DNA of 64,000 bases, taken from an uncultured Bacteroidota bacterium. Lineage in GTDB: Bacteria > Bacteroidota > Bacteroidia > Bacteroidales > P3. The position numbers and the translations under genes are program-made. This document shows, piece by piece, positions 1 through 9,045 of this stretch. The notes beneath the pieces are model-generated. The model was not told the DNA's origin. It did no database searches and was given only the letters and a program-made list of their open reading frames with translations. The stretch spans positions 408,325 to 472,324 of the forward strand of contig CACYPU010000001.1 of assembly GCA_902776365.1 (NCBI GenBank). Direction: 5' to 3'. How positions within the stretch are numbered: the stretch's first letter is position 1; every line of letters begins with the position of its first letter.

Positions 1-137
1 TTGAACATAGCATTCCCTTCCAATAACACAATATCAACCCTCTCACTAGCAGAGAAGGTGAAGCGAGTGAAGAATTTTGTGTATTATATCGAATGCAGTA
101 AATAGGTCCTCCTGTTTGTCTTTTTTTGTCCTTTTTA

Positions 138-180
138 GACTCTAATGAAACTCTCATGTAAGTCTCACTTGGGTCTCACC
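138..180. repeat. degenerate tandem repeat, about 11-12 bp period
   Basis: Four imperfect copies of a word built on ACTCTCAT / GTCTCACTT lie in tandem in the leader region upstream of gyrA. The rest of positions 1-390 holds no convincing gene: the only long reading frame there is a minus-strand frame without family features, which I treat as chance. Confidence 0.45.
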
Positions 181-280
181 TACCAATTTGCCGACAAAAA
201 CATATCGCCTCCCATCGGTAGGCACGCCGAGGGTAAAAAAAAGGCCGTCTACTAGGCATCAAATTAGTGTCTTGTGCATT

Positions 281-319
281 TGTTGTTCGCTTGTTGTTCG
301 CTTTTAAAGCGAACAACAA
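281..319. promoter_or_regulatory. 14-bp perfect inverted repeat upstream of gyrA
   Basis: Positions 291-304 (TTGTTGTTCGCTTT) are the exact reverse complement of 306-319, with a single central base. The ten bases TGTTGTTCGC also occur directly before it at 281-290, so the site is one direct copy plus a palindrome. It could be an operator, a recombination site or a hairpin. No T-run follows, so it is not a standard terminator. Confidence 0.5.
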
Positions 320-391
320 ATGATTTTTCAAGGGTTCGAGGCCCTTAAAGGCAGAATGTTCGCTCAGTGTTGATAAAAAAGCAGATTTCTT

Positions 392-422
392 TTTGGTATG
401 TCGAAAAAAAATTGTATCTTTG
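392..422 (+). promoter_or_regulatory. gyrA promoter, Bacteroidota type
   Basis: TTTG at 392-395 is followed after exactly 19 bases by TATCTTTG at 415-422. This fits the Bacteroidota sigma-A consensus (TTTG about -33, TAnnTTTG about -7). It lies 73 bases before the gyrA ATG and predicts a leader of roughly 65 bases. Confidence 0.75.
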
Positions 423-495
423 TTTTTTAGTGCAAGGGTGAGGTGTGGATATAATAATTTAGTATACAATAATATAATATAATAACGAACTACTG

Positions 496-3045
496 ATGAC
501 TACCGAAAACGAGAGAATCAAGAGGGTTGATATAGAGCAGACGATGAAGACTGCTTATATCGACTATGCTATGTCGGTGATTGTGGCTAGGGCGCTGCCC
601 GATGTGCGCGACGGCTTCAAGCCTGTGCACCGCCGCATTCTGTACTCGATGAACGAGAACGGTATCCTTTACAACACTCCTACGAAGAAGAGCGCACGTA
701 TCGTGGGCGACGTGATGGGTAAGTACCACCCCCACGGCGACTCGAGCATCTACGGCGCCCTGGTGCGTCTGGCTCAGGACTGGTCGATGCGCTACACGCT
801 GGTGGACGGCCAGGGTAACTTTGGCTCCATCGACGGCGACTCGCCGGCAGCCATGCGTTATACCGAGGCGCGCCTGAAGCAGATAAGCAACGAGCTGGTG
901 GCCGATATCGACAAGAATACCGTCGACATGGTGCCCACCTACGACAACGAGGGCGAGGAGCCCAGTGTGCTGCCCGCCAAGCTGCCCAACCTGCTTATCA
1001 ACGGCTCCAACGGCATCGCCGTCGGTATGGCCACCAACATGCCCACCCACAACCTCCGCGAGGTGCTGGAGGGCTGCATGGCCTTCATCGACAACCGCGA
1101 TATCACCATCGAGGAGCTGATGCAGTATGTGAAGGCTCCCGACTTCCCGCTAGGTGGCATTATCTATGGCTACAACGGCGTGCGCGAGGCCTACACCACG
1201 GGTCGCGGCAGCATCATCATCCGTGCCATCACCGAGATTGAGGAGGATGCCAAGGGCCGCAATATGATTGTGGCGTCGACCATCCCCTACGGCGTGAACA
1301 AGGCCGAGATGATCAAGAAGACCGCCGACTTGGTGAAGGCCGGCAAGATCGAGGGTATCACCGATATCCGCGACGAGAGCGACAAGGACGGCATCCGTGT
1401 GGTGTACATGCTGCGTCACGATGTGGTCCCCAACGTGATTCTGAACAAGCTGTTCCAGCTCACCGAGCTGCAGAGCAGCTTCCCCGTGAATAATATCGCC
1501 CTGGTGCATGGACGTCCGCAGCTGCTGAACCTGAAGCAGCTCATCCAGTACTTCGTGGAGCACCGCGAGGAGGTGGTGACGCGCCGCACGCAGTTCGAGA
1601 TGGACGAGGCCATGCGCCGCGCCCACATCCTCGAAGGTCTGCTCCGCGCCATCGACATCATTGACGAAATTGTGGCCCTCATCCGTGCCAGCAAGACGCC
1701 CGACGAGGCACGTCAGGGACTCATGGACCAGTACCAGTTCAGCGACCTGCAGGCCCGCGCCATCGTCGACATGCGTCTGGCTCAGCTCACCGGCTTGCAG
1801 CACCAGAAACTCCAGGACGAGTACGACGAGAAGATGCGATTCATCGAGCGCTGCAAGGAGATTCTCGGCAACCACGACGTGCTGATGCAGGTCATCAAGG
1901 GCGAGCTCAACGAGCTGAAGGAGAAATACGGTGACGACCGTCGCACCATCATCAAATACGATGCCGCCAACTTCCGCATCGAGGACACCATCCCCGACGA
2001 GCAAGTGGTCATCACCATCAGCCACATGGGCTATATCAAGCGCACCCCGCTCACCGAATATCGCGCCCAGAGTCGCGGCGGCGTGGGCTCGAAGGGCAGC
2101 GCCGTGAGGAGTGAGGACTTCGTGGAGCACATCTTCACCTGCACGAATCACAACTACCTGCTCTTCTTCACCGAGAAGGGCCGCTGCTACTGGATGCGCG
2201 CCTTCGAGGTGCCCGAGGGCGAGAAGAACACCAAGGGCCGTCCCATCCTCAACTGCATCAATATTGAGCCGGGCGACAAGGTGAAGGCCTACGTCAACGT
2301 GGAGAGCCTGAGCGACAGCGAGTATGTAGGCAACCACTACATCGTGATGTGCACCAAGAACGGCATCGTGAAGAAGACCCCGCTGGAGGCCTACTCGCGT
2401 CCGAGGACCAACGGTATCATCGCCGTGGGCATCCGCGAGGGCGACGAGCTGCTCACCGCCTGCCTCACCGACGGCGAGAGCTACATGCTCATTGCCTCGA
2501 AGAAGGGTAAGGTGATGATATGCCCCGAGAAGGAGTTCCGCTCGATGGGCCGTGGCGCCAGCGGCGTGAAGGGCATGGAGCTCGACGGCGACGACGATGC
2601 CGCCATCGAGATGCTCTGCCTGCCCAGCGAAGAGGAGAACCTGCTGGTGGTCACCGAGCACGGCTACGGCAAGCGCTCGAGCCTGAAGGACTACCGCGCC
2701 ACCGTACACCGCGGCGGCAAGGGCGTGAAGGCCATGCAAATTACCGAGAAGACGGGTCCGCTGGTGGCTGTCACCAATGTCACCGAGGATCACGACCTGA
2801 TGATTATCACGCGCAGCGGCATCACCATCCGCATGAAGGTGGCCGACCTCCGCGTCCTCGGCCGTGCTACGCAGGGTGTGAAACTCATCGACCTTCGCGG
2901 TAAGAACTTCATCGCCTCCATCACTAAGGTGCCGACAGAAAACGAGGAAGAAACTCCGGAGACTCCGGAGAACCTTGAAGTACCGGAAAGTGCGGAAAAT
3001 TTTACTCCCGAGAGCAATAATTCCGAAGGAAACGATACAAAATAG
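496..3045 (+). CDS. gyrA: DNA gyrase subunit A
   Basis: GyrA cuts and rejoins DNA in the A2B2 gyrase that introduces negative supercoils. The 849-residue protein has the winged-helix and tower core, the catalytic tyrosine at residue 122 in [10 protein letters not shown], and a C-terminal beta-pinwheel. A GyrA-box variant (HRGGKGVK, about residue 740) points to gyrase and not ParC. Numbering matches E. coli through the quinolone pocket: Ser83 is present, but residue 87 is Gly where E. coli has Asp. The last 40 residues are a Glu/Pro/Asn-rich tail encoded by a degenerate repeat of CCGGAGACT-like words at 2950-3010. That tail is not part of the family and looks repeat-derived. The ATG start follows a good promoter. 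Only gyrB is missing from the neighbourhood. Confidence 0.97.
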   Translation: MTTENERIKRVDIEQTMKTAYIDYAMSVIVARALPDVRDGFKPVHRRILYSMNENGILYNTPTKKSARIVGDVMGKYHPHGDSSIYGALVRLAQDWSMRYTLVDGQGNFGSIDGDSPAAMRYTEARLKQISNELVADIDKNTVDMVPTYDNEGEEPSVLPAKLPNLLINGSNGIAVGMATNMPTHNLREVLEGCMAFIDNRDITIEELMQYVKAPDFPLGGIIYGYNGVREAYTTGRGSIIIRAITEIEEDAKGRNMIVASTIPYGVNKAEMIKKTADLVKAGKIEGITDIRDESDKDGIRVVYMLRHDVVPNVILNKLFQLTELQSSFPVNNIALVHGRPQLLNLKQLIQYFVEHREEVVTRRTQFEMDEAMRRAHILEGLLRAIDIIDEIVALIRASKTPDEARQGLMDQYQFSDLQARAIVDMRLAQLTGLQHQKLQDEYDEKMRFIERCKEILGNHDVLMQVIKGELNELKEKYGDDRRTIIKYDAANFRIEDTIPDEQVVITISHMGYIKRTPLTEYRAQSRGGVGSKGSAVRSEDFVEHIFTCTNHNYLLFFTEKGRCYWMRAFEVPEGEKNTKGRPILNCINIEPGDKVKAYVNVESLSDSEYVGNHYIVMCTKNGIVKKTPLEAYSRPRTNGIIAVGIREGDELLTACLTDGESYMLIASKKGKVMICPEKEFRSMGRGASGVKGMELDGDDDAAIEMLCLPSEEENLLVVTEHGYGKRSSLKDYRATVHRGGKGVKAMQITEKTGPLVAVTNVTEDHDLMIITRSGITIRMKVADLRVLGRATQGVKLIDLRGKNFIASITKVPTENEEETPETPENLEVPESAENFTPESNNSEGNDTK

Positions 3046-3103
3046 GTGAAAGGTGAAAAAAATATGAATTAAAAAACCAAAGAACAATAAACAATAAAAC
3101 AAG

Positions 3104-4339
3104 ATGAAAATGAAAAAGCTTGTCATGACCGCCACCTTCGTGGCTTTTGCACTGGCCGTCGGCGCACAGTCGCTGAATGTGTCGAGCGCTTTCCAGGACA
3201 TGAGAAAGAACTATCTGAACAAGGCCAAGGCCGAGATCGACGCCGCCTGTCTCCACGAGAGCACGAAGGACGAGGCCAAGACCTGGTGCTACAAGGCTCT
3301 GATTTATGCCCGCATCGGTGGCGACGCTCAGAGCAAGAAGCCTAAATATCCCAACCTGGCTCCCGATTGGGCCGAGCAGGCCTACACCGCCGCCCTCGAA
3401 TGCCAGCGTCTGGACACCAAGAAAGAGTTTGCCGACCAGGTGAATGAGGTGTTCAGCTTTGTGGCCAACGAGTATTACAACCAGGCTCGCGCCGCCTACG
3501 ATGCCAAGGATTATGCCAAAGCCATCGAGCTCGCCGATAAGTCTATCACTGGCTTCAACAACTCGGGCAAGAGCCAGTATGCCCAGGATGCCATGTTCAT
3601 TGCAGGTGTGAGTGCTGTAGCTACGCAGGACACCGTCAACACCCTCAAGTACTTCAACCAGATGGTGAACAAGAAAACCAACAACAACTATGTCTATAAC
3701 ACCCTCTTCAGAATCTACAGGTCGCAGGGCGACAAGTCCAACGCCATGAAACTGGCCAACAGATATGTGAAGAACTGCAAGAACGACTACCGCTCCTATC
3801 TGATGCTCGCCGAGGGCTACCTGCTGGACGACAATGTGGAGAAGAGCAAGGAGCAGATCAACACCGTGCTGGAAATGACCAAGGATTCGGTGAACCTCTA
3901 CCCGCTGGTGCTGGTTCTGTCGGGTGACCTGCTGGCCAACAGCGGTGACTATGACGGCGCCATCGCCAAGTACAACGAGAGCCTCACGCTGAAACCCAAC
4001 CAGTTTGAAGCCAACTTCGGCCTCGGCGGCATGTACTTCAACCGCGCTGCCGACAAGACCAACGCTGCCAACCAGATTGACCCCTTTGACGAGGAGAAGG
4101 CCGGTCTCTATGACAAGCTGAACGAAGAGGCAAAGGCTCTGTATGGTCAGTCGATTGCCAACCTGGAGAAGGCCATCGCCTATATCGACGGCTTGACCGA
4201 CGAGAACCAGAAAGCCGCCATGCGTGTGAACCTTTACAACGCACTGACCGCTCTCGAGACCTCCTATACCAAGGTGGACATGCTGAACGAGGCACAGGCC
4301 ATCAAGGTCCGCAAGGAAGCGATGCTCAAGCAGCAATAA
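3104..4339 (+). CDS. secreted/periplasmic TPR-repeat protein
   Basis: The 411-residue protein starts with a signal peptide (MKMKKLVMTATFVAFALAV, cleavage near GAQ). Successive helical pairs follow, of TPR type (for example YYNQARAAYDAKDYAKAIEL and YDGAIAKYNESLTLKPNQ). Conserved TPR proteins downstream of gyrA are common in Bacteroidales, but the role is unknown; scaffolding of envelope proteins is the usual guess. Transcription probably continues from gyrA, 58 bases upstream. A hairpin follows at 4391-4438. Confidence 0.8.
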   Translation: MKMKKLVMTATFVAFALAVGAQSLNVSSAFQDMRKNYLNKAKAEIDAACLHESTKDEAKTWCYKALIYARIGGDAQSKKPKYPNLAPDWAEQAYTAALECQRLDTKKEFADQVNEVFSFVANEYYNQARAAYDAKDYAKAIELADKSITGFNNSGKSQYAQDAMFIAGVSAVATQDTVNTLKYFNQMVNKKTNNNYVYNTLFRIYRSQGDKSNAMKLANRYVKNCKNDYRSYLMLAEGYLLDDNVEKSKEQINTVLEMTKDSVNLYPLVLVLSGDLLANSGDYDGAIAKYNESLTLKPNQFEANFGLGGMYFNRAADKTNAANQIDPFDEEKAGLYDKLNEEAKALYGQSIANLEKAIAYIDGLTDENQKAAMRVNLYNALTALETSYTKVDMLNEAQAIKVRKEAMLKQQ

Positions 4340-4341
4340 AG

Positions 4342-4370
4342 AATGCACTAATGCGTTAATGCATTAGTGA
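4342..4370. repeat. AATGCGTT-word repeat with small palindrome
   Basis: This tract of the GCGTTAAT word family directly follows the TPR gene. CTAATGC (4348-4354) and GCATTAG (4361-4367) can pair. The same word recurs at 20281-20323 and 45830-45850. Confidence 0.6.
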
Positions 4371-4390
4371 TATTTGTCCACGGACACAAT

Positions 4391-4438
4391 AAAAAAGGCG
4401 TTTCGTTGTTATTAAGGCAATGAAACGCTTTTTTTTCT
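4391..4438 (+). terminator. hairpin with T-run overlapping the next start codon
   Basis: GCGTTTC (4398-4404) pairs with GAAACGC (4422-4428), extended by A6 on the left and T8 on the right, which is a classic intrinsic terminator shape. The ATG of the TonB receptor (4420-4422) sits in the 3' arm, and the T-run encodes Phe-Phe-Phe of its signal peptide. The structure may end the upstream transcript, control the downstream start, or both. Confidence 0.7.
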
Positions 4439-6900
4439 ATATATTGCTCGTATTCGTTGCTCAGTGGTCGGTGGTCAGTGCGCAGGGTGTGGTGGAAGGT
4501 GTGGTGACCGATGCCAAGAGCGGCCAGCCGCTGGAGTATGTCAACGTCGGCGTGCCAGGCAACAGTTCGGGAGCGGTCACCAATTCGAAAGGTTTCTACC
4601 GCTTGGAGCTCAAGAGTAGTGACAGCGTGACGGTGCGTTTCTCATTCACCGGCTACGAAGCGGCGCATAAGCGAGTGCTGCCGCAGCGTGGACGTACCGA
4701 ACTCAACATACAACTCAAACCCATGGCCACGCAGCTGGACGCTGTGGAGGTGAGCGATGAACAGACGCGTCAGAGCACCTTCACGCGCATCGATGCCGAG
4801 CGGCTCGACCAGACCGTAGGTCCCACAGGTGGCGTGGAGGGCGTCATCAAGATGCTGCCCGACGTGCAGTCGAACAACGAGCTTTCGAGCCAGTATTCGG
4901 TGCGAGGAGGTTCTTTCGACGAGAACCTCGTATACATCAACGGAGTGGAGATTTTCCGACCGATGCTGATTCGCAGTGGCCAGCAGGAGGGCATGAGCAT
5001 CATCAACCCCGACCTGGTGGACAATATCCTTTTCTCGCCCGGAGGCTTCGACGTGGCCTATGGCGACAAACTCTCTTCCGTCCTCGACATTACCTACCGC
5101 AATACCGCTCCGCTGACAGATTCGTGTTCCATCAAGGGCAAGGTCAGCGCCAGCCTGCTGGGTGGCTCGGCCACCGTGCAGGGCAGGGTGGGGGAGCGCT
5201 GGAGTTATGCCGTAGGATTGCGTCGCCACAGCAACCAGTATGTTCTCGGCAGCATGGACACCAAGGGCAGTTACACCACTTCCTATACCGATATCCAGGC
5301 GTTGCTGGGATATAAGGTGAGCGACAAGCTGGACCTTGGCCTGCTGGCCGTAGCCACCCGCAATGTCTATGGTCTTGTACCCGAAAGCCAGACGACGGCC
5401 TTTGGCAGCGCCCTGCAGCCAGGTATGGAGATTGACATCTACTTCGACGGCCAGGAACAGGACCGCTACAATACGTTGCTCGGTGCCTTCACGGCCGACT
5501 GGCGTCCCAACGAGGAATGGCATGTGCAGGGCAACCTGTCGGTGCAGCATATCAACGAGAGCGAGCGATACGATGTGCAGAGCCAATACTGGCTTTACCA
5601 GATAGCTACGGGCGAGTCCACCGACGATACCACACGTTTCGACCGCGGCGTGGGCACCTTCCTCGAGCATGCACGCAACCGTCTCACCACCGATATCGTC
5701 AGCCTCGACATCAAGGCCAACCGCTATGCCAAGCTGGGCAGCTGGGACATGGGGTTGAAGGTGCAGCTGGAGAAAATTGACGACCACCTGAGGGAATGGA
5801 AGTGGGTCGATTCCTCGGGATTCTCCATACCCTCCGTCATCCTGCCTTTCGGCGACAGCACCAATCTGCCGGTGAACCCAGTATTGCAGCAGTATGCCCA
5901 CTCGAACAGCTCGATGCAGACCTGGCGTATGGCAGGCTTTCTGCAGCGTGAGTTGAACTTCCACACCCGCCGTGGCGACGACATCAAGGTGCTGCTGGGT
6001 GTGCGTGGACAGCTTTACGCCAGCCACATGGAGAGCAACGGTGTGGTCGATGACTTCGGCCCGCGGTGGACGGTGAGCCCTCGCGCGAGCATCAACTACA
6101 TGCCTGCTGGGCAGAGCGACCTGCTGTTCCGTCTGGCGGCAGGCATGTATAGCCAGGCTCCCTTCTACCGTGAATACCGCCGCGACGACGGCCAGCTGGT
6201 GCCCGGTGTGAAACCCCAGAATTCATGGCAGGTGACGGCCACCACCGACTACCGTTTCCGCTTGTGGGACAAGCCTTTCACACTCACCGCCGACCTCTAC
6301 TACAAATATCTCACCAACTTGATTCCCTATGAGGTAGACAACTTGCGTCTGCGCTACAAGCCCGACGAAACGGCGGTGGGATATGCCGTGGGCTTGAGTG
6401 TAAGACTCAACGCCGAGCTCATCAAAGGTCTCGAGTCGTGGGCCAGCCTCTCCATCATGAAGACCCAGGAGGACATCGAAGGCGACGCTTACGGATGGCT
6501 CGACCGACCCACCGACCAGCGCATCTCCTTCAAGGTGTTCCTGCAGGACAACGTGCCCGACATGCCGTGGTGGAGGATGAGCCTCAACTTGGTCTATGCC
6601 ACAGGTATGCCTATCATGACGCCCTTCGGAAACAACGGAGGCGACTACCTACGTCTGCCCGCCTACTACCGTATCGACTGGGGCAACACCATCCGTCTCT
6701 CGCAGTTCGAGGGCCTGAAACACAAGAAAATCTTCCGCATAGTGGAGGATATCCAGATAGGCATCGAGGTGTTCAACCTCTTCAATTTCCGCAATGTTGT
6801 CTCCTACCTTTGGGTGGCCGACATCGACAACATCCCGCGCCGTGTACCCAACTACCTCACCGCTCGCCAGTTGAACCTTAAAATAACAGTCCTCTTCTAA
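4420..6900 (+). CDS. TonB-dependent outer-membrane receptor with carboxypeptidase-regulatory domain
   Basis: This is an 826-residue outer-membrane beta-barrel transporter energised by TonB. After the signal peptide comes a carboxypeptidase-D regulatory-like domain (residues about 25-105, VVEGVVTDAKSGQPLEYVNV). A plug domain follows (about 115-230; SQYSVRGGSFDENLVYINGV), then a barrel ending in Phe. No SusD partner follows, so a glycan system is not indicated; the substrate is unknown. The signal peptide contains the heptamer repeat GTGGTCA/GTGGTCG (4459-4486), also found in the TolC gene at 42 kb. Its stop overlaps the next ATG (TAATG at 6898-6902), implying coupled translation with the M16-like gene. 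Confidence 0.9.
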   Translation: MKRFFFYILLVFVAQWSVVSAQGVVEGVVTDAKSGQPLEYVNVGVPGNSSGAVTNSKGFYRLELKSSDSVTVRFSFTGYEAAHKRVLPQRGRTELNIQLKPMATQLDAVEVSDEQTRQSTFTRIDAERLDQTVGPTGGVEGVIKMLPDVQSNNELSSQYSVRGGSFDENLVYINGVEIFRPMLIRSGQQEGMSIINPDLVDNILFSPGGFDVAYGDKLSSVLDITYRNTAPLTDSCSIKGKVSASLLGGSATVQGRVGERWSYAVGLRRHSNQYVLGSMDTKGSYTTSYTDIQALLGYKVSDKLDLGLLAVATRNVYGLVPESQTTAFGSALQPGMEIDIYFDGQEQDRYNTLLGAFTADWRPNEEWHVQGNLSVQHINESERYDVQSQYWLYQIATGESTDDTTRFDRGVGTFLEHARNRLTTDIVSLDIKANRYAKLGSWDMGLKVQLEKIDDHLREWKWVDSSGFSIPSVILPFGDSTNLPVNPVLQQYAHSNSSMQTWRMAGFLQRELNFHTRRGDDIKVLLGVRGQLYASHMESNGVVDDFGPRWTVSPRASINYMPAGQSDLLFRLAAGMYSQAPFYREYRRDDGQLVPGVKPQNSWQVTATTDYRFRLWDKPFTLTADLYYKYLTNLIPYEVDNLRLRYKPDETAVGYAVGLSVRLNAELIKGLESWASLSIMKTQEDIEGDAYGWLDRPTDQRISFKVFLQDNVPDMPWWRMSLNLVYATGMPIMTPFGNNGGDYLRLPAYYRIDWGNTIRLSQFEGLKHKKIFRIVEDIQIGIEVFNLFNFRNVVSYLWVADIDNIPRRVPNYLTARQLNLKITVLF
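4459..4486. repeat. heptamer repeat GTGGTCA in a signal peptide
   Basis: CAGTGGTCGGTGGTCAGTG has a seven-base period and encodes QWSVVSA in the TonB receptor signal peptide. The same word encodes QWSVTS in the TolC signal peptide at 42146-42190. Confidence 0.65.
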
Positions 6901-8159
6901 TGATACAGATTCCCGACACCGCAAGCCTCTCGCCCCGCACCTTTCAACTCTCCAACGGTCGCACGCTCTATGCTTATCCCTCGGACAGCACGGAGTTGGT
7001 GAAGATTGACTTCCTTTATGAGGCCGGCACCGCCTACCAGCCCCAGAAACTGGTGGCAGGGGCAGCCAACAACCTCTATGCTGTTGCCAGCCAAGAGATG
7101 GATGCGCAGCATTTGTCGGAATTCTTCGACTATCGCGGCATCTTGGTCGACCACAACTCGGATGTGCTGCACTGCTCGTCGAGTTTCTATACCCTGCACC
7201 GCCATCTTGATGCGCTGCTGCCGGTGTTGGAGTCGCTGGTTCACAGGCCTGCTTTCCCAGAAGAGGAGTTGGAAGTGTTCAAAAACAAACGTCGGCAGAA
7301 GCTACTAGCGTTGAGGCAGAAATCGTCGGAAGTGGCACGGAGACTATACTATACCGCGCTCTTTGGCGACGACCATCCCCTGGGGCGCTATGTCGACCCC
7401 GAGGATGCCGACAGACTCAACTCCGATATCGTGAAGAAGTTCTACGAAGAATATCATCGCGGTGGCGATATGGACATCATCGTCAGTGGCAAGGTCGACG
7501 ACCGGTTTTTCGCCGCCCTCGATAACGCTTTCGGCCACGATGCCCCGACTGCTTCACACGTCAATATCCAAACGCTAGCGCCATCAAGCACTCACACAAT
7601 CACGCAATCAAACAGTCAAGCAATCCCCAGCTCCGTCCAAACCACTGTGCGCGTGGGGCGTATTCTGCCTTTGCGATGGGACGACCCTGACTATGCGTAT
7701 TTTATGGTACTCACCACGCTGCTGGGTGGCTATTTTGGCTCGCGCCTGATGAGCAACTTGCGCGAGGACAAGGGCTACACCTATGGTATCTATGCCCGTA
7801 CGCAAGTCTACCGCGGTGTCATCGTTTTCTTCATCACCGCCGATGTGGCGGGTGCTGTCGCCGCCGATGCCGAGAAAGAAATCCTCCATGAGTTGCAGCG
7901 TCTGATAGACGAGCCTGTTAGTCAGGAGGAACTCGACCTTGTGCGAGTTGTCCTTGCTGGCGACTTTATCCGTTCTGTCGACGGGGTCTTCGAGCGTGGC
8001 GCCCGTTTGGGCGATATGCTGGGAACCCATGTTTCTGAGCAACTCACCGACAACCTGCGCGAGGCGTTGAACACAGTGGCACCGGATAAAATACAACAAC
8101 TGGCCGCCCGCTATCTTCAGGGCGACCAGCTGTGTGTGTGTCGTGCCGGTGTCGTTTAA
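6900..8159 (+). CDS. M16-family (insulinase-like) protein, probably non-catalytic
   Basis: The 419-residue protein has the two-domain M16 fold pattern (for example VFKNKRRQKLLALRQKSSEV and the C-domain FGSRLMSNLREDKGYTYGIY). The zinc motif HXXEH expected near residues 50-60 is absent: the corresponding stretch reads GAANNLYAVASQEM. It is therefore likely an inactive member that pairs with an active subunit, or a diverged enzyme. It has no signal peptide. Residues about 228-242 (ITQSNSQAIPS and neighbours) are an in-frame insert made of an eight-base repeat (CAATCAAA/CAGTCAAG, 7581-7627). It is translationally coupled to the TonB receptor upstream. Confidence 0.8.
   Translation: MIQIPDTASLSPRTFQLSNGRTLYAYPSDSTELVKIDFLYEAGTAYQPQKLVAGAANNLYAVASQEMDAQHLSEFFDYRGILVDHNSDVLHCSSSFYTLHRHLDALLPVLESLVHRPAFPEEELEVFKNKRRQKLLALRQKSSEVARRLYYTALFGDDHPLGRYVDPEDADRLNSDIVKKFYEEYHRGGDMDIIVSGKVDDRFFAALDNAFGHDAPTASHVNIQTLAPSSTHTITQSNSQAIPSSVQTTVRVGRILPLRWDDPDYAYFMVLTTLLGGYFGSRLMSNLREDKGYTYGIYARTQVYRGVIVFFITADVAGAVAADAEKEILHELQRLIDEPVSQEELDLVRVVLAGDFIRSVDGVFERGARLGDMLGTHVSEQLTDNLREALNTVAPDKIQQLAARYLQGDQLCVCRAGVV
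7581..7627. repeat. CAATCAAG-word tract inside the M16 gene
   Basis: The eight-base word CAATCAAG and variants are repeated in tandem in frame, in a linker between the two M16 domains. The same word family is at 10463-10490 and 52883-52925. Confidence 0.6.
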
Positions 8160-8179
8160 CGGCAGGCTAGCGACCGATT

Positions 8180-8635
8180 TTATTTCGCCTTTGTTAATAC
8201 TATTGTATCATTAAACGGGTAAAGGCCAATGATAAAAGGGCCATGTTCCATGTTGTCCACATAAATTCCCAAAACACGGTCTTTGTTTTCTCCGCTGTAA
8301 TCTCCGTCACCGTCACCCATCATAGTGTATTTCTCAATGACCAATTCGTTTTTGTCATTGATAAACCCTGAGATTTGTGCGTTTGACTCAAAAAAGCTGA
8401 GTTCTGCAGTCCATTTCTTTGAGGCTTCAAGATTAATCACATGGTCAAAGGAAAACCAATCTTGAAAATCAGGATTGTATACTGACGTGTTCCACTGATA
8501 TTTTCCGGCCACAATGGAAGTGACGTCATTTCCTGTGATGTTTGAAGCGGGGGTGGAATCATTGTTTGATTTGCAAGAGGCCAGCATCAAACCTGAAAGG
8601 AAAAGGATAGCGGCAAGTTTGGATAGATGTTTCAT
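8180..8635 (-). CDS. small lipoprotein of unknown function
   Basis: The 151-residue protein has a lipoprotein signal (MKHLSKLAAILFLSGLMLASC; lipidated Cys about residue 21). A compact beta-rich domain follows that resembles lipocalin-like domains in length, but I see no diagnostic motif. Its ATG overlaps the stop of the upstream membrane protein by four bases (ATGA), so it is the last gene of the pyrB-pyrI transcription unit. It ends 20 bases from the convergent M16 gene, with no clear terminator between. Confidence 0.75.
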   Translation of the reverse strand: MKHLSKLAAILFLSGLMLASCKSNNDSTPASNITGNDVTSIVAGKYQWNTSVYNPDFQDWFSFDHVINLEASKKWTAELSFFESNAQISGFINDKNELVIEKYTMMGDGDGDYSGENKDRVLGIYVDNMEHGPFIIGLYPFNDTIVLTKAK

Positions 8636-9045
8636 ATCTCGTTATTGTTTAATTCTGTCGTTTGTTTTGCTTTTTTCTTTTCGCGGTTCACATGGATCAG
8701 CAAAGCCACAGTTTCGAAGACCAGCATGGTGGCAAAGCCGATGCAGAAGGCAAGGGTGAAGCTCTTGGCTTGGTCAGTGTGCGTGAAGAGGTAGGAGGCT
8801 AGCACCACGAGGTGGATGAAAAGCACTGCTACGGTGGCGCCGAGGAAATATTGCACAAACTGGCGTGGCGACTTGTTCATGCTTTTGACCACGACGAAAT
8901 GCTGGATGCCGGTGATGATGGCGAAGTAGAATGCCAGGATGGGCATGACGAGGTGGAAGTCGGAGCGGGAGAAGAGCAGCACCGAGAAGGCTGCCGCCAC
9001 CAGCAACAGCGTCACAATGGCCAAAGCTATGTAGTAACGTTTCAT
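8632..9045 (-). CDS. small integral membrane protein
   Basis: This 137-residue protein has about four hydrophobic segments (for example IALAIVTLLLVAAAFSVLLF and ILAFYFAIITGIQHFVVV) and a Lys-rich C-terminus. I do not recognise a family beyond conserved Bacteroidales membrane proteins. Its start overlaps the pyrI stop (TAATG), and the lipoprotein gene overlaps its own stop. Confidence 0.7.
   Translation of the reverse strand: MKRYYIALAIVTLLLVAAAFSVLLFSRSDFHLVMPILAFYFAIITGIQHFVVVKSMNKSPRQFVQYFLGATVAVLFIHLVVLASYLFTHTDQAKSFTLAFCIGFATMLVFETVALLIHVNREKKKAKQTTELNNNEI

Noticed and set aside
265-350. Possible tRNA: TTCGC-TTTTAAA-GCGAA resembles an anticodon arm and AAGGG-TTCGAGG-CCCTT a T-arm
   Set aside because: No matching acceptor stem or D-arm is found at the right spacing. 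The anticodon-like arm is explained by the 14-bp palindrome.
176-469. 97-residue minus-strand frame upstream of gyrA
   Set aside because: It has no family features, overlaps the gyrA promoter and palindrome, and shows no gene-like codon pattern.
1150-3201. Long minus-strand frame opposite gyrA (and similar ones opposite pyrB, argS, dxs, serA, serC)
   Set aside because: Each is the mirror of a well-supported gene, rich in Ala, Val, His and Leu as expected from codon bias on the other strand.
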